Positions 55,007 through 63,558 of a stretch of 64,000 nucleotides of DNA are shown one piece after another; position 1 is the first letter of the stretch, and each line of letters starts with the position of its first letter. A program made the position numbers and the translations under genes. Source of the stretch: Burkholderia sp. FERM BP-3421 (GTDB lineage: Bacteria > Pseudomonadota > Gammaproteobacteria > Burkholderiales > Burkholderiaceae); contig NZ_CP117782.1 in NCBI RefSeq assembly GCF_028657905.1, forward strand, positions 1,116,001 to 1,180,000, in the 5' to 3' direction. The notes below the pieces were generated by a model. That model was given only the letters and a program-made list of their open reading frames with translations, did no database searches and was not told where the DNA came from.

Positions 55007-55235
55007 TTATCCCTTCGTGCCGCAGGCGGCGTCCTTCAGGTCGAGGACGTGGCCATCGTTGTATTTCGCGATGATGTTGTGGAAGAGCCGGGGATCGACC
55101 GACGAGAAGTAGCGCACGGGCGCCTTCTCGCTCGACTCGGCAACCGTGCGGTACACGCTCATGTCGAGCCGGTCCGACGACGCCCTCACCTTCTGCACCC
55201 AGGCATCGAACTTTTGGCCGACAAAGGGGGCGCCT
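55007..55235 (-). pseudogene. cyoA: Cytochrome o ubiquinol oxidase subunit II, C-terminal fragment
   Basis: Only the last about 75 codons are recognisable: FVGQKFDAWVQKVRASSDRL, RYFSSVDPRLFHNIIAKYND and DLKDAACGTKG. The signal peptide, both membrane helices and most of the periplasmic domain are absent. Homology ends abruptly at about 55235, which marks a deletion or rearrangement breakpoint. It is 3 bp upstream of the cyoB start, as in the intact operon. Confidence 0.8.
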
Positions 55236-55485
55236 GACCGGATTCGGTGCGCTGCGGGAAAGTGAGTCCTGCTGTCGGGCTCGGAGACGGATGCGGTCCG
55301 ACGGGGGGGCGAAGCAGAAACCCGGCGTGCCGGGCTGCATGGATTCATTCAAAATACTTTCAATACGGATGTCGCAGCCGTGCGTCCCGCACCGCGCCTT
55401 ACGCGTCACGCGCCGGAGTACAATGCCGGCACGGGGTGATCCGCACGCCACCGCCTTTCAAGATTCCGAATCAAAAGAGGTAGCC

Positions 55486-56277
55486 ATGGTGTTGCTCAGT
55501 GATCTGGCGGTCAGCCCGCCCGTCACCCGCTGCAAGTGTTGCGACGGGCCCGCCCGCTTGTGCGGCGTGGTCGATTTTTCCCGCAGTTGTCTCGATCTGG
55601 TCGGCCCGCGGGTCATGCCCTACGCGGGCGTCCCGATCTATTACCACCGGTGCGAGCAATGCGGCTTCGTCGCGACCCACGCGTTCGACGCGTGGTCTCA
55701 CGAGGATTTCGCCGCGCACATCTACAACGACGAGTACGTGCGCGTCGACCCCGACTATCTCGGCGCGCGGGCCGCGCAGAACGCCGAGATCGTCGCCGGC
55801 AATTTCCCCGAACTGGCCGGCGTCGCGATCCTCGACTACGGCGCGGGCCTCGGCCTGTTCGAACGCGAACTCAAGGCCAAGGGCTTCGCGCACGTCGACT
55901 CGTTCGATCCCTACACAGGCAACAGCATCCGCCCGACGCGGCGTTACGATCTCGTCGTCGCGTTCGAGGTATTCGAGCATCATCCGCAGCCGCAGGCATT
56001 GATCGACGAGCTGGCGGGATTCCTCGAAGACGGCGGCGCGCTGTTGTTCAGCACCACCCTCGCCACCGACGCCGCGCTTCAAGCCGGACTCGAACGCTGG
56101 TGGTACTGCGCGCCGCGCAACGGCCACATCTCGTTCTTCACGCTGCATGCGCTCGCGCGGATCGGCGCGCGGCACCAGTTGATCCCCGCGTCGTTCACCG
56201 ACGGCATTCATTTCTATTTCCGCGGCGAGCCGCCCGCATGGGCGAAGCGCTTCACCCATCAGGTCTGGCAAGAATGA
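55486..56277 (+). CDS. Class I methyltransferase with N-terminal zinc ribbon
   Basis: 263 residues from the ATG at 55486 (AGAGG 7-8 bp upstream). The N-terminus has paired cysteines (TRCKCCDGPARLCG, then HRCEQCGFVATH), a zinc-ribbon arrangement seen in C-methyltransferases acting on sugars or similar substrates. The SAM motif is AILDYGAGLGLFERELKAKG, followed by DLVVAFEVFEHHPQP and LEDGGALLFSTTL. It converges with the UbiD-like gene, with only 12 bp between stops, and is not part of that operon. The substrate is unknown. Confidence 0.82.
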   Translation: MVLLSDLAVSPPVTRCKCCDGPARLCGVVDFSRSCLDLVGPRVMPYAGVPIYYHRCEQCGFVATHAFDAWSHEDFAAHIYNDEYVRVDPDYLGARAAQNAEIVAGNFPELAGVAILDYGAGLGLFERELKAKGFAHVDSFDPYTGNSIRPTRRYDLVVAFEVFEHHPQPQALIDELAGFLEDGGALLFSTTLATDAALQAGLERWWYCAPRNGHISFFTLHALARIGARHQLIPASFTDGIHFYFRGEPPAWAKRFTHQVWQE

Positions 56278-56289
56278 CCCCGCGCGCGG

Positions 56290-57705
56290 TCACGCCGCGC
56301 TGAAGGCGCGCCGGAAGCGCGCGCGCTGGTCGAGCGGCACGAGGCAGTCGATCACGCACTTGCGGGTATGGCCGCGCACGCCGCCCGCGCAATACTCGGC
56401 GGACTGGGTCGGGTCGAGCGAGGTGCCGCGCAGGCTCCCCGTGACCGTGAGATCGTGTTCCAGCCGGCAGCGCGTCGCGATGGCCCACAGCACGTCGTCC
56501 GCCGCGTGCGCTTGCACGTCGGCATCGACGAGCACCAGGTTCTTGGTCGACGCAACCTGTTCGAGCGCCAGCCGTGCCGCCTCGCGCAGCCGCGCGTCGT
56601 CCCCGGCGTCGCGCGGCGCGCATTGCAGCACCGTGAACAGATGGCCGCCGCCCGCCGCCAGCGCGCCGACGTCACGCACCAGCGAACCTGCGCCGCCCTG
56701 CTGCAGCACCCGCCACACCGCCGCTTCCTGGCCCGCGCCCAGCAATTCCGACTGCTCGCGCCCCGGCCCGCTGACCGCCTGATAGCACGCGCCCTCGCGA
56801 TACGCGAGCGCGCTGACGGCCAGCACCGGCACCACGCCCGCCGGCGAGTAGTAGCCGAGGTATTCGGGCATCGCATGGCCGCCCGGCGTATCGCCCTCGC
56901 TCGCCTGTTCCGCGCCGAGGCTGCCTTCGAGCACGATCTCGGCGTGGTCGATGCACCAGCCCGGCTGCGACGCGCATGGGGCCAGCCCCACCGGCCGGCC
57001 GCGCAGCGCGCCCGCGACGGCCAGTTCGTCGTCGCCGAAGCCGAGCGCGGGCGCGCTCAGCGCCGCCGCGTAGTAGAGCGCCGGATCGAGCCCGATGTTG
57101 ATCGAGACCGGCAAGCGCTCGCCGCGCGCCACGCATGCGTCGAGCATGCGCCGCAGATGGCCGGACGAGCCGAGCGCGATCGTCGCCGAACCGTGCTTGA
57201 GCGTGATCCGGTGCACCGAGGCATTCGCCGCCCCGCTCACCGGGTCGCGTGCATAGGCGAGCCCGAGCGTGACGGTCGGCCCCGGATCGCCCGCCGAACA
57301 CGTCAGCGCCGGCAGCCACGCGCGCAAATCGGGATCGCGCACCACATGGCGCGGCGTCGGCGCGCGCACCGGTTGCGGCGGCAACGGCCGCGCGAGCGCG
57401 TCGGCGAGCAGCGCGCCATGCGGCGTGCGCGGATCGGCGCGACCGTCCGGATCGAGCCAGAAGCGCGTGCGCGCGCGGCTGCCGAACACGCCCAGCAGCA
57501 CCGGGAACGCGCCGCGCGCCGGCGCATGGTAGCGCCGCAGCGGCTGCTCGGCGCTCATCCACGCGCCGTGCGATGTGCGATACGACGCGAGGTAATCGTC
57601 GAGCAGCGCAAGCTGCGGATCGAGGCGCGCATCGATCTCCTCGATGCGCCCGCCGTGGCGTTCGAGCGCGGCGAGCGCGCTGCGCAGGTCGACGATGTCG
57701 CTCAT
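56290..57705 (-). CDS. UbiD family decarboxylase
   Basis: 471 residues from the ATG at 57705; an earlier in-frame start is less likely. It has the UbiD pattern of an N-terminal helical part, a beta-rich core (ASVHRITLKHGSATIALGSS, RLPVSINIGLDPALYYAAAL) and the block EIVLEGSLGAE with its conserved Glu. The segment DHAEIVLE and the later REQSELLGAGQEAAVWRVL fit the prenylated-FMN-binding family. Such enzymes decarboxylate (hetero)aromatic or alpha,beta-unsaturated acids and need a UbiX partner encoded elsewhere. It is the last gene of the TrpD/TrpF-like operon, 13 bp after the MFS gene. I could not verify all catalytic residues. Confidence 0.8.
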   Translation of the reverse strand: MSDIVDLRSALAALERHGGRIEEIDARLDPQLALLDDYLASYRTSHGAWMSAEQPLRRYHAPARGAFPVLLGVFGSRARTRFWLDPDGRADPRTPHGALLADALARPLPPQPVRAPTPRHVVRDPDLRAWLPALTCSAGDPGPTVTLGLAYARDPVSGAANASVHRITLKHGSATIALGSSGHLRRMLDACVARGERLPVSINIGLDPALYYAAALSAPALGFGDDELAVAGALRGRPVGLAPCASQPGWCIDHAEIVLEGSLGAEQASEGDTPGGHAMPEYLGYYSPAGVVPVLAVSALAYREGACYQAVSGPGREQSELLGAGQEAAVWRVLQQGGAGSLVRDVGALAAGGGHLFTVLQCAPRDAGDDARLREAARLALEQVASTKNLVLVDADVQAHAADDVLWAIATRCRLEHDLTVTGSLRGTSLDPTQSAEYCAGGVRGHTRKCVIDCLVPLDQRARFRRAFSAA

Positions 57706-57718
57706 CGCAGGCGCCCGC

Positions 57719-58978
57719 TCATTCCGTTGCGCGCGCAACCGCGCGATGCGGCGCATCCGCCGCGCGCCGCGAGCCGGCGATCGCGAGCAGCGCGACCGAC
57801 GCGAGCGCGCACAGCGCGCTGAACACGATCGACACGGCGTAGCTCTGCGACAGGTCGAACAGCAGGCCGCCGAGGCTGCCGCCCGCGATCGCCGCGATGC
57901 CGACCGAGATGTACAGCGCGCCCAGGATCGCGCCGAGGTTCGCGGTGCCGAACCAGCTGGCCGCGACCGACGGATACAGCGAGATGCAGCCGCCGTTGGC
58001 CGCGCCGAACAGCAGCGCGAACACGGCGAGCGTCGCGAAATCGTGCGCGCCGAGCCAGCACAGGTTCAACACGGCGAGCGCGAAGGTCAGCCACCCAAGC
58101 AGCTGGCGCGCGCCGAGCCGGTCGGCGAGACTGCCGAGCAACAGGCGGCCGCCGACGTTGCCGACGCCGATCAGGCCGATCAGCAGGTTCGCCTCGGCGG
58201 CGGACAGGCCCAGCTGGCGCGCATACGGATTGATGTGCACGAGCGCGAGGAACAGCCCGACCGAGCCGAGGAAGATCGCGCCGAAATACCACCAGAACCG
58301 CGCGCCGCGCGCGGCCTCGGCCAGCGTCAGATCGGCGCCGCCGCGCGCGGGCGCGGCCGTCGCGCCGGCGGGCGCGGTGTCGCCGTCCGGCAGCAGGCCC
58401 AGCTCCTGCGGCTTGCCGCGCATCTGGGTCGCCGCCGCGAGCCCCACCAGCGCGATCGCCGCCGCGAACACCCGCATCGTCGAGGCCCACGACATCTGCT
58501 GCATCAACCAGCCCGCGGCGCTCGGCCCGATGAAGGTGCCGAGCCCGGTGCCCGCGAGCGCGAGCCCGGACGCTCGGCTGCGGTAGCGCACGAACCAGCG
58601 CTGCACCGCGGTCACGCTCGGCACGTAGACGAGCCCGACGCCCAGCCCGACCAGCACGCAGAACGCGCCGAGGAACACCGGCAGCGAGCCGCCCGCGAGA
58701 CTGCTGACGAAGAAGCCGAGCGCGAGCAGCACGATGCCGATGCCGACGACGGTGCGCGTCGAGGTCCGGTCGGCGACCGCGCCGGAGAACACCCCGACCG
58801 TGTAGTAGATGAACGCGGTCAGCGAGAAGACCGACGCCACGGGGAAGCGCCCCGCGTCGAACGTCGCCTGCAGCGGCACGAAGAACGCGCCGAACGAATA
58901 AGCCGCGCCGAAGATCAGCGCGAGCAGCAGGTGCGCCGCGATCACGACGCTCCATCCCTTGAAGAAACCTGTGCGCAT
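57719..58978 (-). CDS. MFS transporter, oxalate/monocarboxylate type
   Basis: 419 residues from the ATG at 58978 (AGGAGG upstream). Twelve hydrophobic segments are visible. It opens MRTGFFKGWSVVIAAHLLLA and contains AVADRTSTRTVV (motif A-like), FVRYRSRASGLALAGTGLGT and NLLIGLIGVGNVGGRLLLGS. This fits the MCT/OFA-type family that carries small carboxylates. It lies 23 bp after the TrpF-PRTase gene and 13 bp before ubiD in one operon. It probably imports the pathway's substrate or exports its product; direction cannot be read from sequence. Confidence 0.88.
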   Translation of the reverse strand: MRTGFFKGWSVVIAAHLLLALIFGAAYSFGAFFVPLQATFDAGRFPVASVFSLTAFIYYTVGVFSGAVADRTSTRTVVGIGIVLLALGFFVSSLAGGSLPVFLGAFCVLVGLGVGLVYVPSVTAVQRWFVRYRSRASGLALAGTGLGTFIGPSAAGWLMQQMSWASTMRVFAAAIALVGLAAATQMRGKPQELGLLPDGDTAPAGATAAPARGGADLTLAEAARGARFWWYFGAIFLGSVGLFLALVHINPYARQLGLSAAEANLLIGLIGVGNVGGRLLLGSLADRLGARQLLGWLTFALAVLNLCWLGAHDFATLAVFALLFGAANGGCISLYPSVAASWFGTANLGAILGALYISVGIAAIAGGSLGGLLFDLSQSYAVSIVFSALCALASVALLAIAGSRRAADAPHRAVARATE

Positions 58979-59001
58979 GGTCGTCCTCCTGTCCGCGTCG
59001 C

Positions 59002-60222
59002 TCAGTAATTGACGTCGAGCACGCTCGACGCCGTCCCCGCCACGCTGACCCGCACCAGCGTGCGCACCTCGATGCCGGTCGCCGCGCGCACCCGCTCGAC
59101 GCCCGCGTAGTCGGCCTTCTCCGCCACGCAGACGATCTGCTCGACGCTCGCGCCCGCGCGCCGCACCGCCTCGACCAGCCCGATCAGCGTGCCGCCCGTG
59201 CTGATCAGGTCGTCGACGATGATCACGCGGTCGCCCGCTTCGACGCCGTTCAGGTACAGCTCGCCCGAGGTGTACTCGCAGCCGAACTCGACCTTCACCT
59301 GCCCTTCGAGGCCCGACGGATACCAGCGCGCGATGCCGAACGGCAGGCCGGACAGCAGCGACACCGCGGCGAGCAGCACGCCGCCCTTGTCTTCCTCGCC
59401 GACCAGCTTCATGCCGGGCTGCACGTCGAGCGCCTCGCACACGCGCCGCGCGGCCTCGCGCAGCAGCGGCGCCGGCGTGGCCGGCACCTGCTCGGTCAGC
59501 GAGTTGACCAGGAACTGCCGGCCGTTGATCTCGACGAGCGGCCGCGCGTCGAAGGCGTCGCGCAGCAGGTCCGGGGCGTCGGCGCTCGGCTGCGGGCGCG
59601 CATCGCGATCCGCATCGCGCACCGCCGCGACGAACGCGCGCAGCTTGTCCGGATCCTTGCGGGTCGCGCTCGCGCCGACGCCCGAGCTGACGTCCACCCC
59701 GGCCGGCGCGAGCCGCGCGACCAGCTGGCCGACGTTGTCCGCGTGCAGGCCGCCCGCGACGATCACGGGGCGCGCGAAGCGCACGCCGTGCAGCCGGTCC
59801 CAGTCGAAGCGCTGCCCGGTGCCGCCCGTGAGGCCGGCGACGGAAGCGTCGAACAGATAGGCGCTGACCCGGTAGCCGTTGGCCACGGCGGGATCGAAGT
59901 CCGCGCCGACGCGAAAGCCCTTGATCACGGGCCGGCCGACCTGCTGGCAGTACGCGTCGGTTTCGCTACCCTGCAATTGGACGGCCGCCACGCCCGAGAT
60001 CTCGGCCATCGCGCGCACGTGCTCGATCGGTTCGTCGACGAAGATGCCGACCGTGGTGACGAACGGCGGCAGTTGGTCGACGATCGTGCGGGCGTCGCGC
60101 GCGCTGATCTGGCGCGGGCTCGCGGAAAACACGAAGCCGAGTGCGTCCGCGCCGGCTTCGAGCGCGGCGAGCGCGTCGACGAGGGTCGTGATGCCGCAAA
60201 TCTTGATACGCGTGTTGATCAT
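59002..60222 (-). CDS. TrpF-like isomerase fused to a phosphoribosyltransferase
   Basis: 406 residues. Residues about 1-205 form a TrpF-type barrel: RIKICGIT with the catalytic Cys, LGFVFSASPRQIS, QLQGSE (usual QLHGxE), YLFDAS with the catalytic Asp, TGGTGQRFDWDRL and GVDVSSGVGASATRKDPDKL (usual SSGVE). Residues about 225-406 are a type I phosphoribosyltransferase with the PRPP loop VIIVDDLISTGGTLIG. TrpF performs an Amadori rearrangement of phosphoribosyl-anthranilate, and the PRTase joins a base to PRPP. The fusion is unusual. It overlaps the TrpD-like gene by 4 bp. Substrate probably not anthranilate; that is inference. Confidence 0.85.
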   Translation of the reverse strand: MINTRIKICGITTLVDALAALEAGADALGFVFSASPRQISARDARTIVDQLPPFVTTVGIFVDEPIEHVRAMAEISGVAAVQLQGSETDAYCQQVGRPVIKGFRVGADFDPAVANGYRVSAYLFDASVAGLTGGTGQRFDWDRLHGVRFARPVIVAGGLHADNVGQLVARLAPAGVDVSSGVGASATRKDPDKLRAFVAAVRDADRDARPQPSADAPDLLRDAFDARPLVEINGRQFLVNSLTEQVPATPAPLLREAARRVCEALDVQPGMKLVGEEDKGGVLLAAVSLLSGLPFGIARWYPSGLEGQVKVEFGCEYTSGELYLNGVEAGDRVIIVDDLISTGGTLIGLVEAVRRAGASVEQIVCVAEKADYAGVERVRAATGIEVRTLVRVSVAGTASSVLDVNY

Positions 60223-61253
60223 GCTGGAATCTCGCTGAGAAAACGCTGGAGCAGCCGTTCGGCGGCCCCGCTGTCGAGCGCGCCGCGTGCCGCGGCTGCG
60301 CCGTCGATGAAAGTGGTGGCGCGCCCGCCAAGCACGAGCAGCGCGCCCGCCGCCGCGACCGCGGTGTCGCGGCGCGGCCCGGGCTCGCCCGCGAGGATCG
60401 CGCGGCACAACGCGGCGTTGCGGGCCGGATCGCCGCCCGCGAGATCCTCGACGCGGCATGCCGGCAAACCGAAGTCGCGCGCGCTGACGCTGAAGGTGTC
60501 GAGCGCGCCGCCGCGCACGCGCGCGATCCGCGTCTCGCCCGCGCAGCTGATTTCGTCGAGGCCCGCCGAGCCGTGCACGACGAACGCCGCGTCGCGGCCC
60601 AGGCGCAGCAGCGCGGTCGCGATCACGTCGAGCAGCTCGGGCTGCGCGACGCCGACGATCTGCCGCCGCACGCGCGCCGGATGCACGAGCGGGCCGGCCA
60701 GGTTGAACAGACTGCGCACGCCGAGCGCGCGCCGGATCTCGCTCACGCGCGGCGGGAAGCGGTGGTAGCTCGCGGTGGCGACGAACGCGAAGCCGCAGGC
60801 CGCGAGATCCGCCGCGATCCGCGCCGGCGTGCTGCTGCGCGCGACGTCCGCGCCGAGCGCGGCGAGCAGGTCGCTGCTGCCGCACGCGCTCGTCACGCCG
60901 CGATTGCCGTGCTTGATGACCGGCACGCCGGCCGCGGCCGCGATCAGCGCGGCGACGGTCGAGATGTTGAAGGTGCCCGCGCGGTCGCCGCCCGTGCCGC
61001 CGATGTCGAGCGCGTCGCAATCGGGCGCGAGGGGCGGCGGCGCGCTGCGCGCGAGGATCGCGTCGACGGCGCCCGCGACTTCGTCGGCCGTCTCGCCCTT
61101 GCGCGCGAGCGCGACCAGCAGCGCGGCGCTTTCGAGGTCGGTGTAGTGCCCGTCGAGGAGCGCGGCGACGAGCGCCGCCGCCTCGGCGCGCGCGAGGTCC
61201 GCGCGGGTCTCGACGAGCGTGCGGATCAGCGCGCGATAGGTGGGCGCGCTCAT
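60219..61253 (-). CDS. TrpD-like phosphoribosyltransferase
   Basis: 344 residues. PRPP-binding motifs are canonical: DIGGTGGDRAGTFNIST and KHGNRGVTSACGSSDLLAALGA. The anthranilate-binding block usually written FAPxHHPAMK..VRRELG is here FVATASYHRFPPRVSEIRRALG, so the HHPAM residues are replaced. The later SLFNLAGPLVHPARVRRQIVG block is normal. It should transfer phosphoribose to an aromatic amine or related acceptor, but perhaps not anthranilate. It overlaps both neighbours by 4 bp (ATGA), showing tight coupling to the hydrolase and TrpF-PRTase genes. A normal anthranilate role cannot be excluded. Confidence 0.88.
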   Translation of the reverse strand: MSAPTYRALIRTLVETRADLARAEAAALVAALLDGHYTDLESAALLVALARKGETADEVAGAVDAILARSAPPPLAPDCDALDIGGTGGDRAGTFNISTVAALIAAAAGVPVIKHGNRGVTSACGSSDLLAALGADVARSSTPARIAADLAACGFAFVATASYHRFPPRVSEIRRALGVRSLFNLAGPLVHPARVRRQIVGVAQPELLDVIATALLRLGRDAAFVVHGSAGLDEISCAGETRIARVRGGALDTFSVSARDFGLPACRVEDLAGGDPARNAALCRAILAGEPGPRRDTAVAAAGALLVLGGRATTFIDGAAAARGALDSGAAERLLQRFLSEIPA

Positions 61254-61846
61254 GCCGCCGCCCGGGACCCGGCGCGCAGCTGCGCGAGCACCTCGTCGAG
61301 CGGCAGCACGCGCCCGAGCACGTAGCCGACATGCTCGAGCGCGGCCTCGTGGCGCGCGGGCGTCGTGCCGGCCACGCACTCGCGCGGCACCAGCACGCGA
61401 TAGTCGAGCTGCAGCGCATCCTGCGCGGTGGCCCGCACGCAGACGTCGGTGGCGACGCCCGTCAGCACCAGGGTGTCGACGCCGAGGCCCTTGAGCAGCA
61501 GATCGAGATCCGTCGCGAAGAAGCCGCTGTAGCGGCGCTTGACGAGCACGTAGTCGGAGGCGGCGGGCGCGAGCGCGTCGATGATCTCGATGCCGGGCGT
61601 GCCTTCGACGCAATGCTCGGTTTCGCCGTATTCGAGTTCGAGGCCGAAGTCGACCTTCTGGCGTCGATGCGCTTCCTGGGTGTAGATCACGGGCAGCCCG
61701 GCGTCATGCGCGAACGCGCGCAGCCGCAGGATCGCGGGCACGATCGCGGGCGCGCCCGCGCATGCGATCGGCGCGCCGGGCTCGACGAAATCGCGCTGCA
61801 TGTCGACGATCACGAGTGCGGCGCGGTGGGAATGGGCAGATTTCAT
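61250..61846 (-). CDS. Isochorismatase-family cysteine hydrolase
   Basis: 198 residues. The catalytic triad of the family is visible: Asp in ALVIVDMQRDF (about residue 15), Lys in VKRRYSGFF, and Cys in GVATDVCVRATAQDA, with the cis-peptide GVAT. Members hydrolyse amides, ureido acids or isochorismate. Together with an LLM-class oxidoreductase upstream, it recalls the RutA-RutB pair of pyrimidine ring-opening, but sequence-level RutB identity is not claimed. It overlaps the TrpD-like start by 4 bp and follows the oxidoreductase by 17 bp. Confidence 0.88.
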   Translation of the reverse strand: MKSAHSHRAALVIVDMQRDFVEPGAPIACAGAPAIVPAILRLRAFAHDAGLPVIYTQEAHRRQKVDFGLELEYGETEHCVEGTPGIEIIDALAPAASDYVLVKRRYSGFFATDLDLLLKGLGVDTLVLTGVATDVCVRATAQDALQLDYRVLVPRECVAGTTPARHEAALEHVGYVLGRVLPLDEVLAQLRAGSRAAA

Positions 61847-61863
61847 GGCGACTCCGGGCGCGG

Positions 61864-62940
61864 TCACGCGAAATGGGTGGCGACGATCTCGGCGAGGCCG
61901 GCGTAGCTGTCGCGGATCAGGTCCAGCTCGTCGAGGTGGTCGAAGCCCATCACGTGCAGCACGCCGAAGCCGCCCGAGAGCGCCTGCATCTCCTCGATGC
62001 GCGCGCGCACCGTCGCGGGCGAGCCGACGATCCAGCAGTGCTTCGCGACATACTCGACCGTCACGTCGCTGTCCGGCACCGCCGGATCGTGCTTGAGCAG
62101 GCCGAGCGCCTGATTGCCCGCCAGCATCGGCAGATAGTCCTCGCGGAAATAGCGGCCCATCTCGCCGTGCACCGCGCGCCGCCACGCTTCCTGATCCGTG
62201 TCGGCGACGAGGAACGGCCGGCTGACCCGCCACATGTCGCGCGACGGCACGGCGCGCCCGGCGTCGCGCGCGCCCTGCTCGACCACCGCCCAGTGCGTGT
62301 GCAGGTATTGCGGCGTGAAGCAGAAGCTGATCGGAATCCAGCCGTTCGCGCCGGCGATCCGCAGCGTCGCCGAGCTGGCCGACAGCCCGGTCACGCCGAT
62401 CGGCGGATACGGCTTCTGCCAGGGCTTCAGGTGGTAGCTGCTGCGTTTTTGCGGCTGGTCCGCCGGCCGGCGCGCGGTCCAGAAGCGGCCGCGATGCTCG
62501 AACGGGCCGTCGCTCTCCCAGAAGCGCGTCATGATCGCGATCGACTCGGCCGTCATCTCGCGATGCACGCCCGACGCGTAGTCGATGTCGAACATCTCGA
62601 GGTCGAGGTTGGTGCCGCTCGCGCCGATCCCGACCATCAGCCGACCCTGCGACAGGTGATCGAGCAGGCAGATCCGGTGCGCGAGTTCGGCCGGATGATG
62701 GAACGGCAGCATGAACGCGCCCGGCGCGAGCCGGATCCGGCGCGTGCGCAGGAACGCCTGCGCGAGCAGCAGGTCGGGCGACGGGCACGGCTCGGCGGGC
62801 ATCATGTAGTGCTCGCCGATCCAGGCTTCCTCGAAGCCGATCCGGTCGAGATATTCGAGCGTGTCGAGATCGTGATGATGGCCGTCGTAGAGCGAACGGG
62901 ACGGCGGATGCGCAGGCATCAGGAAAGCGCCCAGCTTCAT
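61864..62940 (-). CDS. LLM-class flavin-dependent oxidoreductase
   Basis: 358 residues. It has the luciferase-like (bacterial F420/FMN) barrel features: MKLGAFLMPAHPP, DRIGFEEAWIGEHYMMP, AHRICLLDHLSQGRLMVGIG and RIAGANGWIPISFCF, with the GxGxS-like IGASGTNLD loop. Such enzymes use reduced FMN or F420 and oxygen to attack small molecules. It is the first gene of a six-gene minus-strand operon, followed by the hydrolase at a 17-bp distance. As the likely first step it may oxygenate a ring or amine that the hydrolase then opens. Confidence 0.9.
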   Translation of the reverse strand: MKLGAFLMPAHPPSRSLYDGHHHDLDTLEYLDRIGFEEAWIGEHYMMPAEPCPSPDLLLAQAFLRTRRIRLAPGAFMLPFHHPAELAHRICLLDHLSQGRLMVGIGASGTNLDLEMFDIDYASGVHREMTAESIAIMTRFWESDGPFEHRGRFWTARRPADQPQKRSSYHLKPWQKPYPPIGVTGLSASSATLRIAGANGWIPISFCFTPQYLHTHWAVVEQGARDAGRAVPSRDMWRVSRPFLVADTDQEAWRRAVHGEMGRYFREDYLPMLAGNQALGLLKHDPAVPDSDVTVEYVAKHCWIVGSPATVRARIEEMQALSGGFGVLHVMGFDHLDELDLIRDSYAGLAEIVATHFA

Positions 62941-63558
62941 GGGTGTGTGTCCTCGGAATGGACTTCGCCTCACCCGGCGGCGCCGGGCGCGAAGTTCTCG
63001 GTTATCGACCCGCGCCGCCGGCAGCGGACGTGCTCGCGCACCGCCCGGCGAGCGGTGTCGCGCGTCCGGACGCCGGGGCCCGGGGTGCGGCGGTACAGCG
63101 GGAAAACCAGTGCTGGAACGGGAAAGCGATCGACGTGCGGCGGCCGGCGTCAGCGGCCGCCGCGCGGACGCGTGCGACGCGCGGCGCAGGGGTGCCGGGC
63201 GGGAGCGGGATGGCGGCGCTCGAACGGTTCCACGGTGCTCATCGATATCCTTGCGGTGAACTTCACGATTCAACGAGACATCCCCGCTCGCGCGGGTGTG
63301 ACGAGGTCCTACAGATTGCCAGGGCGTGTTCCGGGGCCGGCCTCCCCCGGGCGCTGGCATCGGCGCGTGGGTCGGGATCGGGCGAGGCGGCGGGCCTTGC
63401 TTGTCTATACAAGGCGGAGAGACGAAAGCAGTCTATTAAGCCGACTGTCGAGTGACGATTCGTGTAAACCCTTCATCTGTTAATTAACGTGGCGCTTGAA
63501 AATGCGCGCGATCGTTAATCGCGGGTCAATATCCCGATAAGTGAACAGGCGTTACAGG
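62941..63558. other. Promoter region of the TrpD/TrpF-like operon
   Basis: About 620 bp without a supported gene. The last 150 bp are AT-richer (taattaacgtggc) and hold a GntR-type palindrome at 63400-63413. Both flanking genes read to the left, so this holds the promoter of the long operon. Confidence 0.5.
63400..63413. promoter_or_regulatory. Putative GntR-family operator
   Basis: CTTGT-CTAT-ACAAG, a near-perfect palindrome of the TTGT/ACAA type bound by GntR regulators, 460 bp upstream of the LLM oxidoreductase start. No GntR gene is in the window. Confidence 0.4.

Noticed and set aside
55291..55485. N-terminal extension of the zinc-ribbon methyltransferase
   Set aside because: Extension lacks family character; the ATG at 55486 has a good ribosome-binding site.
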